DNA of 64,000 nucleotides from Sphingomonadales bacterium Ga0077559 (GTDB taxonomy: Bacteria > Pseudomonadota > Alphaproteobacteria > Sphingomonadales > Sphingomonadaceae): positions 62,001 to 126,000 of the forward strand of contig LNFK01000075.1 of NCBI GenBank assembly GCA_001464315.1, read 5' to 3'. Positions within the stretch are counted from its first letter, which is position 1. Each line of letters begins with the position of its first letter. The translations under genes were made by a program, and so were the position numbers. Of this stretch, positions 42,608 through 51,283 are shown piece by piece. The notes beneath the pieces are model-generated. The model made no database searches. It had not been told where the DNA came from and was given only the letters and a program-made list of their open reading frames with translations.

Positions 42608-43923
42608 GGCAGCAAATCAGAAGGCAAGGTCGGCTCGCTCAATATCTTTTCCATTCGGGTCCAACGCGTTTTTGCGTCCGGCTTGCCGCGCTCGATATAG
42701 TTCCGGACCAAATCCTTGCCCCAGCCGTAATTGATTACATAGCTGCGATAATGGTCGGTGAAACCAACCGATTGCTCGGCGCGGGCTGGCGAGAGCAGCA
42801 GATATTTCTGGGTCAGTTCGAGCGCCTGCGACCTGGTCACTTCGCCATCGAGATACATTTTCGCGATCGTCAGCCGCGCACCCGAGAGCGCTTCGGTCAT
42901 TTGCTGCATGTTCCAATAGGCCTCCGCCGTCTTAGGATCAAGGCCGGCCAGCGGGTACAGCACATCGCGTTCAAACTTTAGCCGCTCGGGTCCGGGAAAG
43001 GCCAGGTCTATGCCGTAATTGGCGCTGCCTTCGGACAACACGCTGGTCGGGCTGTAGAGCGGGTTGACCTCATATTCCTTCCAATCCTGGCCCCTCGCCA
43101 ACTTGCTTTCGACCAGCAGGTTCAGGACATGATGACCGGGATAGCCCTCATGACATCCAAGATCGACCGCGCGGCTGATACGGATTGGCAAGTCGGTGTT
43201 GATCTGGATCAGGCTTTTGTAATTGCCCTTGTAATAGTTATAGCCAGACCACGGCTTGCCGGTGACGAACTCCATCGTGAAGTTTTCGCCTTCCGGCAAC
43301 TTTATGTATGCAGCCGTTCGCCGTTTGCACTCGGCAATTGCGGCATCGAAAACGATCTGCAGGCGGTCTTTTGGAATTGTGAAACGTTCGTTGAACGCAT
43401 CGACACGGGCCTCGAGCGGACCGATGCCGGGTATAAGCGCTTCAAGACGCGCCAGCACCGAGTCATAATCCGACAAAGGCTTAAGTTCAGGCACAGTCGC
43501 AAATTGCCCTTTGGCCTCATTGGCAAAACTGAACTTACGCCCTTGCAGCATCTGCAACCGCGTTTCGGCGGCGATCAGCATTCCGCGTAAAGCCTTGGCA
43601 CGGCGCATATCGGTAGGCGCGAAATTCGATTGATCGAGGCTGGCTATCATTGCCTTTGCATCCGTCAGTAACGCAGCAATGCTTCGCGGATTCGCGTCGG
43701 CCGATGCCTTCGTTTCCGCAGGGCCATAATAAGCATCTACCCACTCAGCCTCATGCGTGCCTGCCTCTAGGGTAAGCCGTAAATAGCCGTCGACGATTTC
43801 TGGCAACTTGGCGGCTGTTTGTGTGGATTGCGCTGGCGTTGCCCTTGGCGAAGCTGGCTCAGTAGTCGTACACGCGCACACCGCAGCGGTCGCAAGCAGC
43901 GCGCCCAAGATTTTTCTTGTCAT
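42604..43923 (-). CDS. DUF885-like metallopeptidase lipoprotein
   Basis: The 439-residue protein has a lipoprotein-like signal (MTRKILGALLATAAVCACTT) and a helical C-terminal region. It contains the HEGYPGHH zinc motif in LGCHEGYPGHHVLNLL and a downstream glutamate in VLSEGSANYGIDLAF. DUF885-type proteins carry this HE-x3-GHH site and are thought to be peptidases. ATG 43923 is preceded by GGAGAGAAAG, which fixes the start. It ends overlapping the toxin remnant and follows nhaA on the same strand. Confidence 0.8.
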   Translation of the reverse strand: MTRKILGALLATAAVCACTTTEPASPRATPAQSTQTAAKLPEIVDGYLRLTLEAGTHEAEWVDAYYGPAETKASADANPRSIAALLTDAKAMIASLDQSNFAPTDMRRAKALRGMLIAAETRLQMLQGRKFSFANEAKGQFATVPELKPLSDYDSVLARLEALIPGIGPLEARVDAFNERFTIPKDRLQIVFDAAIAECKRRTAAYIKLPEGENFTMEFVTGKPWSGYNYYKGNYKSLIQINTDLPIRISRAVDLGCHEGYPGHHVLNLLVESKLARGQDWKEYEVNPLYSPTSVLSEGSANYGIDLAFPGPERLKFERDVLYPLAGLDPKTAEAYWNMQQMTEALSGARLTIAKMYLDGEVTRSQALELTQKYLLLSPARAEQSVGFTDHYRSYVINYGWGKDLVRNYIERGKPDAKTRWTRMEKILSEPTLPSDLLP

Positions 43924-43958
43924 TCTTTCTCTCCGACTTGCGGCATCAGCCAATGCAA

Positions 43959-45248
43959 TCACGCCTTAACTTCGACCTCATCGCATAGATCTGCAATATC
44001 GCCATCGCGCGCAATCTCCTGCTCCTGTTCAGCCTCCTCGCGCGCATGGTTTTTGTCCAGAGGTGCCACCCTCAAAAGGCTATATCCAACCAGCGCCGCC
44101 AGTATTGAGCCGGCTAGCGTTCCAAGCTTGGCCTCGTCAATCAACTCGATAGTCGGGAATGCAAGTCCGCCGATGAACAGGCTCATAGTGAAGCCGATCC
44201 CACACAGGATTGCGACTGCGTAAATCTGCAGCCAGGTGGCTCCGCGCGGTTTGCTAGCGAAACCAGTCTTTACCGCCAGCCAGACTACACCGAATATGCC
44301 GATCTGCTTGCCGATGAACAGTCCAGCAGCGATGCCCATCGGCATCGGCGCGAGCATTTCATCGATCGTGATTCCCGCAACGTCGACCCCAGCATTGGCG
44401 AAGCCGAACAAAGGCACAATGAAAAAGGCGACCGGCGTGGCGAGCGCATGTTCCAATTTGTGCAGTGGCGAATCCGGGCTGTCGGGCGCACCTGGTGTGC
44501 GGATGATCGGCACCGCGAACGCCGCCAAAACGCCAGCGATTGTCGCATGCACCCCGGATAGCAATACCGCGTACCACAACAGACCAAAGCCGATCAGATA
44601 GAGGGGTATCGACCGAACACCCGTCCGGTTCATAATCATCATACCGCCAAGAATCGCAGCTGCGAATGCCAGTGCGGTTATGTCGAGACCAGCGGTGTAG
44701 AAAAAGGCAATGATCGCGACTGCCCCCATGTCATCGACGATGGCAACGGTGACAAGGAATAACTTCAGCGAGGTCGGCGCGCGGCTGCCAAGCAGCGCAA
44801 GCACACCCATTGCAAAAGCGATGTCGGTTGCGGCCGGGATCGCCCAACCATTGCTGAGTGCTGGATCCCCTCCGGCAAAAGCCAGATAGATGGCGGCGGG
44901 CACCGCCATGCCGCCGATTGCAGCGACCACTGGCAGGCGCCTTTGCCCCCACGTCGATAGCCGCCCGTCGACCAGCTCACGCTTAATCTCCAGCCCGACA
45001 TAGAGAAAAAATACGGCCATCAGCCCGTCGTTGATCCACAGATGAGCAGTCATCGGGCCCAGCTTATCGGTCAGGGCAGGGCTGACCGCGCTATGCAGCA
45101 AGTCATGATAGCCGTGTCCAAGCGGCGAATTGGCTATGATCATAGCAAGCGCTGCGGCTGCCATTAACAATATTCCACCGGCTGCTTCGCTGGATAGAAA
45201 CTTCCGCAGCGCTGAGCCGCCGCTGCCCTGTTTACCGTGTTCTTCCAT
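43959..45248 (-). CDS. nhaA: Na+/H+ antiporter NhaA
   Basis: The 429-residue protein has about twelve hydrophobic segments and the NhaA hallmarks: VFFLYVGLEIKRELVDGRLS, IPAATDIAFAMGVLALLGSR with the catalytic Asp pair region (KLFLVTVAIVDDMGAVAIIA) and VALFAIVP-like C-terminal helices. It swaps Na+ (or Li+) for protons in the inner membrane to control pH and salt. An acidic and charged C-terminal tail (EEAEQEQEIARDGDIADLCD) is longer than in E. coli NhaA. No regulator is next to it. Confidence 0.95.
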   Translation of the reverse strand: MEEHGKQGSGGSALRKFLSSEAAGGILLMAAAALAMIIANSPLGHGYHDLLHSAVSPALTDKLGPMTAHLWINDGLMAVFFLYVGLEIKRELVDGRLSTWGQRRLPVVAAIGGMAVPAAIYLAFAGGDPALSNGWAIPAATDIAFAMGVLALLGSRAPTSLKLFLVTVAIVDDMGAVAIIAFFYTAGLDITALAFAAAILGGMMIMNRTGVRSIPLYLIGFGLLWYAVLLSGVHATIAGVLAAFAVPIIRTPGAPDSPDSPLHKLEHALATPVAFFIVPLFGFANAGVDVAGITIDEMLAPMPMGIAAGLFIGKQIGIFGVVWLAVKTGFASKPRGATWLQIYAVAILCGIGFTMSLFIGGLAFPTIELIDEAKLGTLAGSILAALVGYSLLRVAPLDKNHAREEAEQEQEIARDGDIADLCDEVEVKA

Positions 45249-45549
45249 GATGTTTGTCTATGGAGGGCGGTAGCTGGGATGGCAAGCGGGCGCGGCGTTC
45301 AATTGCCCGTCATCCCCGTTCGAACGAACGGTTCACGCTGGATAAGCGGGCATTATTGTGACGAATTCGCCGAAGTACATGGCAAGACGATGGTCGTTCG
45401 CGAGGCGATCGGCGCGGCGTCGCCGATTGGCGCTGGCGTGTGGCCGGTGATGCCCGCCCGGCCAGAGGCCCTGCGCTGACCATGTCGACGAGTTTCTAAG
45501 ACACAGCCTTTATCCCGACTCCGAAACGGGTTAGGGTCGCCGCGCCCAT
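45249..45549. other. Intergenic stretch; only a doubtful small ORF
   Basis: These 301 bp lie between the divergent nhaA and sulfite-exporter genes. A plus-strand frame with ATG at 45279 could encode about 66 residues (MASGRGVQLPVIPV...), but it has no recognisable domain. It overlaps the place where both promoters should lie. I treat it as unlikely to be a gene. No RNA gene or repeat was recognised. Confidence 0.3.
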
Positions 45550-46464
45550 ATGGATATTTACCTTCCCATCGCCAATTTGTCGGTCAATGCCTTGGTCATC
45601 ATCCTGCTCGGCGGGGCGGTGGGCATGTTGTCGGGAATGTTCGGAGTGGGCGGCGGCTTTTTGACAACGCCCTTGCTTATTTTCTACGGAATACCACCGA
45701 CGGTGGCGGCGGCATCTGCCTCAACGCAGGTGACCGGGGCCAGCGTATCGGGTGTATTCGCCCATATGAAACGCGGCGGCGTCGATTTTCAGATGGGCGC
45801 GGTACTGGTCGTCGGCGGCATGTTTGGGACAGCTGCGGGCGCTGCAATATTCGAAATATTGGAAGCACTGGGCCAGATCGATACCGTCATCAACATTCTT
45901 TATGTCCTGATGCTCGGCAGCATAGGCGGGCTGATGGCCAAGGAAAGCCTGGCTAGCGTGCTTGCGGTACGCGCGGGACGACCGGTACCGGCCGCTAAAC
46001 GCCGCCACCATCCGCTTGTTGCCAACCTGCCGATGCGATGGCGTTTTTACCGTTCGGGCCTGTATATCTCGCCGCTCGCGCCCCTCATTTTGGGTTTCAT
46101 TACCGGCATCATGACGATGCTGCTGGGTGTCGGCGGTGGGTTCATCATGGTGCCAGCGATGCTTTATCTGCTCGGCATGGGTGCGCAGGTCGTCGTCGGC
46201 ACATCCTTATTCCAGATATTGTTCGTCACCATGACCGCAACAATGATGCACAGCCTGACCACCAAAGCGGTCGATATCGTGCTCGCGGTATTCCTGCTGA
46301 TCGGCAGCGTCATCGGGGCGCAAATCGGTGCGCGTTTGGCCCAGCGCATGCGGCCTGAAAATTTGCGGCTGTTGCTGGCCATCATCGTTCTGCTGGTTGC
46401 GATCCGCATGGCGCTTGGCCTTGGCTGGCGGCCAGACGAGATATATACGGTGCAGGCGCTATGA
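45550..46464 (+). CDS. TauE/SafE family anion (sulfite/sulfonate) exporter
   Basis: The 304-residue membrane protein has the two-repeat TauE/SafE layout. Each repeat opens with a glycine-rich segment, GGAVGMLSGMFGVGGGFLTT (residues 20-40) and GFITGIMTMLLGVGGGFIMV (residues 175-200). Around eight transmembrane helices are visible. The family moves organosulfur, sulfite or thiosulfate anions. Its stop overlaps the next gene (TIGR02186) by four bases. That pairing recurs in proteobacteria and suggests the two work together. Confidence 0.88.
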   Translation: MDIYLPIANLSVNALVIILLGGAVGMLSGMFGVGGGFLTTPLLIFYGIPPTVAAASASTQVTGASVSGVFAHMKRGGVDFQMGAVLVVGGMFGTAAGAAIFEILEALGQIDTVINILYVLMLGSIGGLMAKESLASVLAVRAGRPVPAAKRRHHPLVANLPMRWRFYRSGLYISPLAPLILGFITGIMTMLLGVGGGFIMVPAMLYLLGMGAQVVVGTSLFQILFVTMTATMMHSLTTKAVDIVLAVFLLIGSVIGAQIGARLAQRMRPENLRLLLAIIVLLVAIRMALGLGWRPDEIYTVQAL

Positions 46465-47225
46465 TGCGCTTGATCGCGCTGCTATTGCTGTTGATGCCGA
46501 TTGCGGCGTCGGCACAAAGCGTTCCTAAGCTGGTGCCCGACGTCTCGCAGCGGCAGATAGATATCCAGTCGGGCTTTACCGGTGCCGAATTGTTACTTTT
46601 TGGGGCGATCATCTACCCGCGCGGTGTCGCGCCCGAGGGCCAGATCGATGTCGCTGTCGTGCTGCGCGGGCCCACGAGTCCTATTACCTTGCGCGAAAAG
46701 CAGAAGATCGCAGGAATCTGGATCAATGCCGACAGCAGTGATTTTCGTTCGGTTCCCGCATATTATGCCATCGCATCATCGCGGCCGCTGGACCAAATCG
46801 TCGATGATAAGACCGCGGCAATCTACGAACTGGGACTCGACAAATTGCAATTATCGCCGAGCGGAGAGGTCGATGCCAAGGAGCAGCGCCGGTTCAGCAG
46901 CGGTCTGGTTGATCTGCAGCGACGCGGCGGACTATTCCGCGAAGAAGCGGGCAGCGTAGAGATTACTGATCAGGTGCTGTACCGCGCCCGGCTGAATATC
47001 CCGTCCAGCGTACCTGTCGGAACTTATGTTGCCGAAACACTGCTCATCCGAGACGGTCGTGTGATTGTCGCCGACGACAAGGTTGAGGTCCGTGTCCGCA
47101 AGACCGGCTTTGAACAACTGATTACGATATTAGCGCGCGATTATTCGCTATTTTACGGGACTATGGCGGTGCTGGTGTCGCTGCTGCTCGGCTGGTTTGC
47201 CGGCTATATATTTCAACGGTTTTAG
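46461..47225 (+). CDS. TIGR02186 family membrane-anchored protein
   Basis: The 254-residue protein has a signal peptide (LLLLLMPIAASAQS), a soluble beta-rich domain and a C-terminal membrane anchor (FYGTMAVLVSLLLGWFAGYI). It matches the TIGR02186 family, an uncharacterised group nearly always next to a TauE/SafE transporter. The soluble part faces the periplasm. It may be an accessory to the transporter. It overlaps the transporter gene (ATGA). Confidence 0.82.
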   Translation: MMRLIALLLLLMPIAASAQSVPKLVPDVSQRQIDIQSGFTGAELLLFGAIIYPRGVAPEGQIDVAVVLRGPTSPITLREKQKIAGIWINADSSDFRSVPAYYAIASSRPLDQIVDDKTAAIYELGLDKLQLSPSGEVDAKEQRRFSSGLVDLQRRGGLFREEAGSVEITDQVLYRARLNIPSSVPVGTYVAETLLIRDGRVIVADDKVEVRVRKTGFEQLITILARDYSLFYGTMAVLVSLLLGWFAGYIFQRF

Positions 47226-47293
47226 CCCCGGCGCGATAGTAAATAATTCTTTACCTGTCCGCTTTATCCCCTGTTGTTCAAATTAAAGGGGCA

Positions 47294-49048
47294 ATGGGGT
47301 TTATGGATATCTCGGGAAATCACCAGTTTTCCTCTGGCCAACCGGCTGAAGGCGGCGGGTCGCCTGCTTCGTTGACGCAAGTGCCTATCACGCCTGGCTA
47401 CCGCGACCCCCAACCCGCGCCTTTCGCGCCTGCGCCGGTCACGAGCGGCGGCTTGCACCATATCGGCTTTGTGATGGAAATTGCAGGTTCCGGCTCGCAG
47501 GTGACCTTGGATGCCGCGGTACTTAATGAACTGATGGCGCATAGCGACCCGAGCATCGCTATGGCGGGTCAGGTCGGTAGCCAAATCAAGATCCGCGTTG
47601 GCAATACCTGGCTGCTCGCCAGCATCCGCACGCAAAAACTGCATGAGCGCGAACCCGGCACAATCATGGCGGCGGTCGACTTTCTTGGTGAAGGCGATGA
47701 AGAAAGGCTCACCGGGAAAATCTACAATTTCCGTCGCGGTGTGACGCGTTACCCGGTTCCGGGCAGTGAAGTTTACGCCGTCTCCAGCCCGGACATGAAG
47801 CAAGTCTATGCCGCAGATAGCCGTGCGCATGTCGAAATTGGCACAGTGTTTCCGACTAAGGACATACGCGGAGCGCTTTATGTCGATGCGATGCTTGGCA
47901 AGCATTTCGCGCTTTTGGGTTCGACCGGTACGGGTAAATCGACCAGCGCCGCGCTCATCTTGCACAAGATATGCGACATCGCGCCCGAAGGCCATATCGT
48001 GATGATCGACCCGCACGGCGAATATTCCGCCGCGTTCAAAACCAATGGTGCATTGTTCGATGTCAACAACCTCAACATGCCCTATTGGATGATGAACTTT
48101 GCAGAGCATGTCGAAGTGTTCGTTACCTCCAACGGCGACGACAAGCAGATTGATAGCGACATTCTCGCGCGCTGCCTTCTGCAGGCACGGTCTAAAAACC
48201 GCATCGCCGAAAGCATCGGCAAGCTGACCGTCGATGCGCCGATCCCGTATCTTCTGTCCGACCTGACGAACATAATCCAGACCGAGATGGGCAAGCTCGA
48301 CAAGGCAACGAACAGCGCGCCGTTCATGCGTCTGAAAGGCAAGATCGACGAATTGAAGGCCGACCCACGCTATAATTTCATGTTTTCAGGGATGCTGGTC
48401 GGCGACACGATGGCAGAGTTTGTCGGCAAGATTTTCCGCCTGCCATCGGGTGGCAAGCCCATTTCAATCATCGACGTGTCGGGCGTGCCGTCGGACATTA
48501 CCTCGACTGTGGTCGCGGTTCTGTCGCGCCTCGTCTTCGACTATGCCATCTGGTCCCGCAACGAACCGCAGCGTCCGATATTGCTGGTTTGCGAGGAAGC
48601 GCACCGTTACATCCCGTCGGACCGCGTGTCGAAAGACAGTGCGGTGCGATCGGTTCTCGAACGGATCGCCAAGGAAGGCCGTAAATATGGCGTGTCGCTT
48701 GGCCTGATTACCCAGCGTCCGTCCGATCTGGCCGAAGGTGTACTGTCGCAGTGCGGCACGATCATTTCGATGCGTTTGAACAACGACCGCGACCAGGCCT
48801 TCGTCCGCGCTGCAATGCCCGAAGGTGCGCGCGGGTTTCTCGATTCCATCCCTGCCCTGCGTAACCGCGAATGCATCATCTGCGGCGAGGGTGTGAGCAT
48901 CCCAATCCGTGTCGCGCTTGACAATCTGGAAGAAGAAAAACGCCCGGCTTCCGAAGACCCGTCGTTCAGCCAGCTATGGCAGGAAACCGGCGGCGAGGCC
49001 GAGATACTGGAGCGGGTTGTAAGAAGGTGGCGCGCACAGGGCCGATGA
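47294..49048 (+). CDS. HerA-like ATPase with DUF87 domain
   Basis: The 584-residue protein has a HerA-type beta domain at the N-terminus. A RecA-like ATPase with Walker A GSTGTGKSTSAALIL (about residues 209-223) follows, and Walker B PILLVCEEAHRYIP with its EE pair. The arrangement is that of HerA hexameric helicase/translocases of the FtsK-HerA superfamily. A NurA nuclease partner is not adjacent, nor any SIR2, DUF4297 or restriction gene. Its function is thus unclear: DNA repair, segregation or membrane-linked translocation. ATG 47303 is an alternative start. Confidence 0.85.
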   Translation: MGFMDISGNHQFSSGQPAEGGGSPASLTQVPITPGYRDPQPAPFAPAPVTSGGLHHIGFVMEIAGSGSQVTLDAAVLNELMAHSDPSIAMAGQVGSQIKIRVGNTWLLASIRTQKLHEREPGTIMAAVDFLGEGDEERLTGKIYNFRRGVTRYPVPGSEVYAVSSPDMKQVYAADSRAHVEIGTVFPTKDIRGALYVDAMLGKHFALLGSTGTGKSTSAALILHKICDIAPEGHIVMIDPHGEYSAAFKTNGALFDVNNLNMPYWMMNFAEHVEVFVTSNGDDKQIDSDILARCLLQARSKNRIAESIGKLTVDAPIPYLLSDLTNIIQTEMGKLDKATNSAPFMRLKGKIDELKADPRYNFMFSGMLVGDTMAEFVGKIFRLPSGGKPISIIDVSGVPSDITSTVVAVLSRLVFDYAIWSRNEPQRPILLVCEEAHRYIPSDRVSKDSAVRSVLERIAKEGRKYGVSLGLITQRPSDLAEGVLSQCGTIISMRLNNDRDQAFVRAAMPEGARGFLDSIPALRNRECIICGEGVSIPIRVALDNLEEEKRPASEDPSFSQLWQETGGEAEILERVVRRWRAQGR

Positions 49049-49241
49049 GTAAAGAAATTGCGTCGGCTCGCCGCTTGCTCCGATTGACGCCCGATCGCGC
49101 TTGCGAGCAGTGCGTTGCGCAAATAGGCCGTTCCTGATATTTCATAGGCTTCAACGGCAACGCGCAACTACGCTTGCCTTTTAATAAAGTGCCGAGCGGG
49201 CTTGTTCAATAAATTCCCGTTCTCACCCTTGCAATCGCCTC

Positions 49242-49259
49242 TTTAATCGCGCAATTAAA
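49242..49259. promoter_or_regulatory. TetR-type operator, copy 1
   Basis: TTTAATCGCGCAATTAAA matches the perfect palindrome at 54326-54343 at 15 of 18 positions. It lies 20 bp upstream of the acyl-CoA dehydrogenase start. The TetR gene at 57250 is the likely binder. Confidence 0.6.
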
Positions 49260-49279
49260 TGGCGAGAGAGGAATCAGCG

Positions 49280-50491
49280 ATGAGCAAACCGAGCCCCCAA
49301 GAATTAGCCGATTTCGAAAAGCAGTGCGATGCGTGGTTTACCGTAAATTCGGTACGCGATCCCGGCTTCATGTTGCCGCTGACCTTTATGGAAGTATCCA
49401 CCGACCAGCAGTTCGATTTCCTCCGCGATTGGCAGCGCAAGGTTTACGAGGCAGGCTATTTCGGTATGTCATGGCCGACCGAATATGGCGGTTACGGGAT
49501 GGATCCCGAATATCAACGGATTGCGACCCGAATCATGAAGGCGCACGACGCGCCGATCATGATCAACGCCATCGGCAATGGCTGGACCGGGCCTTTGCTA
49601 CTCGACATTGGGCGCGAGGAAGACAAGCGCCGGTATATCAAGCCGATGCTGACTGCCGAAGAAATCTGGTGCCAGGGTTTTTCCGAGCCAGAGCATGGCT
49701 CTGACCTTGGCAGCGCGCAGACCAAGGCGGTGCGCGACGGCGACGAATATGTCGTCAACGGCTCGAAAATCTGGACGTCGTTGGGCGACCGGGCCGATTA
49801 TATGATCCTGCTCGCACGGACGTCAAATGATGGGCCGAGCAAATATGCGGGGCTTTCATTCTTCCTCGCGCCGATGAAAATTCCTGGCGTCGAAACCCGC
49901 CGCCTCAAAAAACTCACCGGCGAATACGGCTTCACCCAATGCTTCTTCACCGATGCGCGGATACCTGCGAGCGGATTGGTTGGCGAAGAAGGGCAGGGCT
50001 GGATGGTCGCGATGAAAACGCTCGAATATGAGCGCGGCGCGAAGGTCAATCCGGTCGGGGGCTATTTCGTCAAGGAAATGGACGTGATGAGCGTCGTTGA
50101 CATGGCGCGCACCGCCAAACGCGGCGGCAAGCCGGTGCTCGACGATCCGGTGATGCGCGACAGGCTGGTCGATTATATGATCGAGATTCAGGCGCTCAAT
50201 CTGAACAACCAGCGCCGCCGGATGGCTCCGCTGACCAGCGACCGGCCGATGGGGCTGGCGCTGATGAACAAGCTGGCGCGCACGGAATTGGTCCGAGAAC
50301 TCACCGAATTCAGCCTGCAATTTCAGGGCGCGCGCGCAGGCTATTATGTTGGCGACGAAAATGCCGTGGACGACGGTTACTGGCACCGCGCCTACCTCAA
50401 CAGCTTCTCCGCCACCATCGGAGGTGGCACCAGCCAGATCCAGAAGAATATCATCGGTGAGCATGTGCTGGGATTGCCCAAGGGCCGCTAA
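49280..50491 (+). CDS. Acyl-CoA dehydrogenase
   Basis: The 403-residue flavoprotein begins MSKPSPQELADFEKQC and has the family pieces QGFSEPEHGSDLGSAQTKAV (FAD/substrate loop), VNGSKIWTSLGDRADYMILL and the C-terminal GGTSQIQKNIIGEHVLGLP. It removes two hydrogens from an acyl-CoA, passing electrons to ETF. A catalytic glutamate is not assigned with certainty. The ATG at 49280 is preceded by AGAGGA. It heads an operon with enoyl-CoA hydratase, acyl-CoA ligase and aldehyde dehydrogenase, behind a TetR-type operator. Confidence 0.92.
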   Translation: MSKPSPQELADFEKQCDAWFTVNSVRDPGFMLPLTFMEVSTDQQFDFLRDWQRKVYEAGYFGMSWPTEYGGYGMDPEYQRIATRIMKAHDAPIMINAIGNGWTGPLLLDIGREEDKRRYIKPMLTAEEIWCQGFSEPEHGSDLGSAQTKAVRDGDEYVVNGSKIWTSLGDRADYMILLARTSNDGPSKYAGLSFFLAPMKIPGVETRRLKKLTGEYGFTQCFFTDARIPASGLVGEEGQGWMVAMKTLEYERGAKVNPVGGYFVKEMDVMSVVDMARTAKRGGKPVLDDPVMRDRLVDYMIEIQALNLNNQRRRMAPLTSDRPMGLALMNKLARTELVRELTEFSLQFQGARAGYYVGDENAVDDGYWHRAYLNSFSATIGGGTSQIQKNIIGEHVLGLPKGR

Positions 50492-50524
50492 AGAGCTCCG
50501 CCAGCGTTATTGGAGAGTGACAAA

Positions 50525-51283
50525 ATGAGTGAAGTGCTGACGCAAGCGCAGGACGGCGTGCTGATAATCACGATCAACCGCCCCGAAGCCAAGAACGCCG
50601 TCAATCAGGCGGTAGCTCAGGGCATCGCGGCTGCGATGGAGCTGCTCGATAGCGATAAGAGTCTGAACGCTGGCATCATTACTGGCGCAGGCGGCACCTT
50701 CTGTTCGGGCATGGATTTGAAAGCATTCCTACGCGGCGAATTGCCCAGCATAAAGGGCAAGGGCTTTGCCGGGTTCATCGAATCGCCGCCGGCCAAGCCG
50801 CTGATCGGTGCCGTCGAAGGCTATGCGCTCGCCGGCGGAATGGAGATCGCCATAGCCTGCGACCTTCTCGTGGCGAACGACAAGGCGCAGTTCGGTATTC
50901 CCGAGGTCAAGCGCGGCCTGGTCGCGGCTGCGGGGGGTTTGCTTACCTTGCCGTCGATCATAGGCAAGCGGATGGCAATGGAGCTCGCGCTGACCGGCGA
51001 TTTCATCTCGGCCCAGCGCGCCTATGAAATGGGCTTCGTCAACCGCGTGACAAACGGCGCCGCCATCGATACCGCGCTCGAACTCGCAGCGAAGGTCGCG
51101 GCGAATGGCCCGCTGGCGCTGATCGCCACCAAGCGTGTGATAAACGAGCGCCCAGACTGGACCTCGGCCGAAATGTGGAAGAAGCAGAACGAAATCTGCG
51201 CGCCGGTTTTCACTTCGAAAGACAGCCGCGAAGGCGCGATGGCCTTTGCCGAGAAACGCAAACCTAACTGGCTGGGCGAATAA
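50525..51283 (+). CDS. Enoyl-CoA hydratase/isomerase family protein
   Basis: The 252-residue crotonase has the oxyanion-hole stretch GAGGTFCSGMDLKAFLRG and a substrate-binding GAVEGYALAGGMEIAIACDL. One of the two acidic residues expected in hydratases lies in that region (GIPEVKRGLVAAAGGLLTLP). It likely hydrates an enoyl-CoA in the pathway of the neighbouring dehydrogenase. ATG 50525 follows GGAGA at a good distance. The stop overlaps the next gene by one base. Confidence 0.9.
   Translation: MSEVLTQAQDGVLIITINRPEAKNAVNQAVAQGIAAAMELLDSDKSLNAGIITGAGGTFCSGMDLKAFLRGELPSIKGKGFAGFIESPPAKPLIGAVEGYALAGGMEIAIACDLLVANDKAQFGIPEVKRGLVAAAGGLLTLPSIIGKRMAMELALTGDFISAQRAYEMGFVNRVTNGAAIDTALELAAKVAANGPLALIATKRVINERPDWTSAEMWKKQNEICAPVFTSKDSREGAMAFAEKRKPNWLGE

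Noticed and set aside
45279-45479. Possible 66-residue ORF between nhaA and the sulfite exporter
   Set aside because: There is no domain or clear ribosome binding site, and it covers the region where the divergent promoters should be.
47294-49048. HerA-like ATPase as part of a phage defence system
   Set aside because: Known defence pairs of HerA-like ATPases need a neighbouring SIR2, DUF4297 or NurA-like partner. None is nearby, so I kept only a plain ATPase call.
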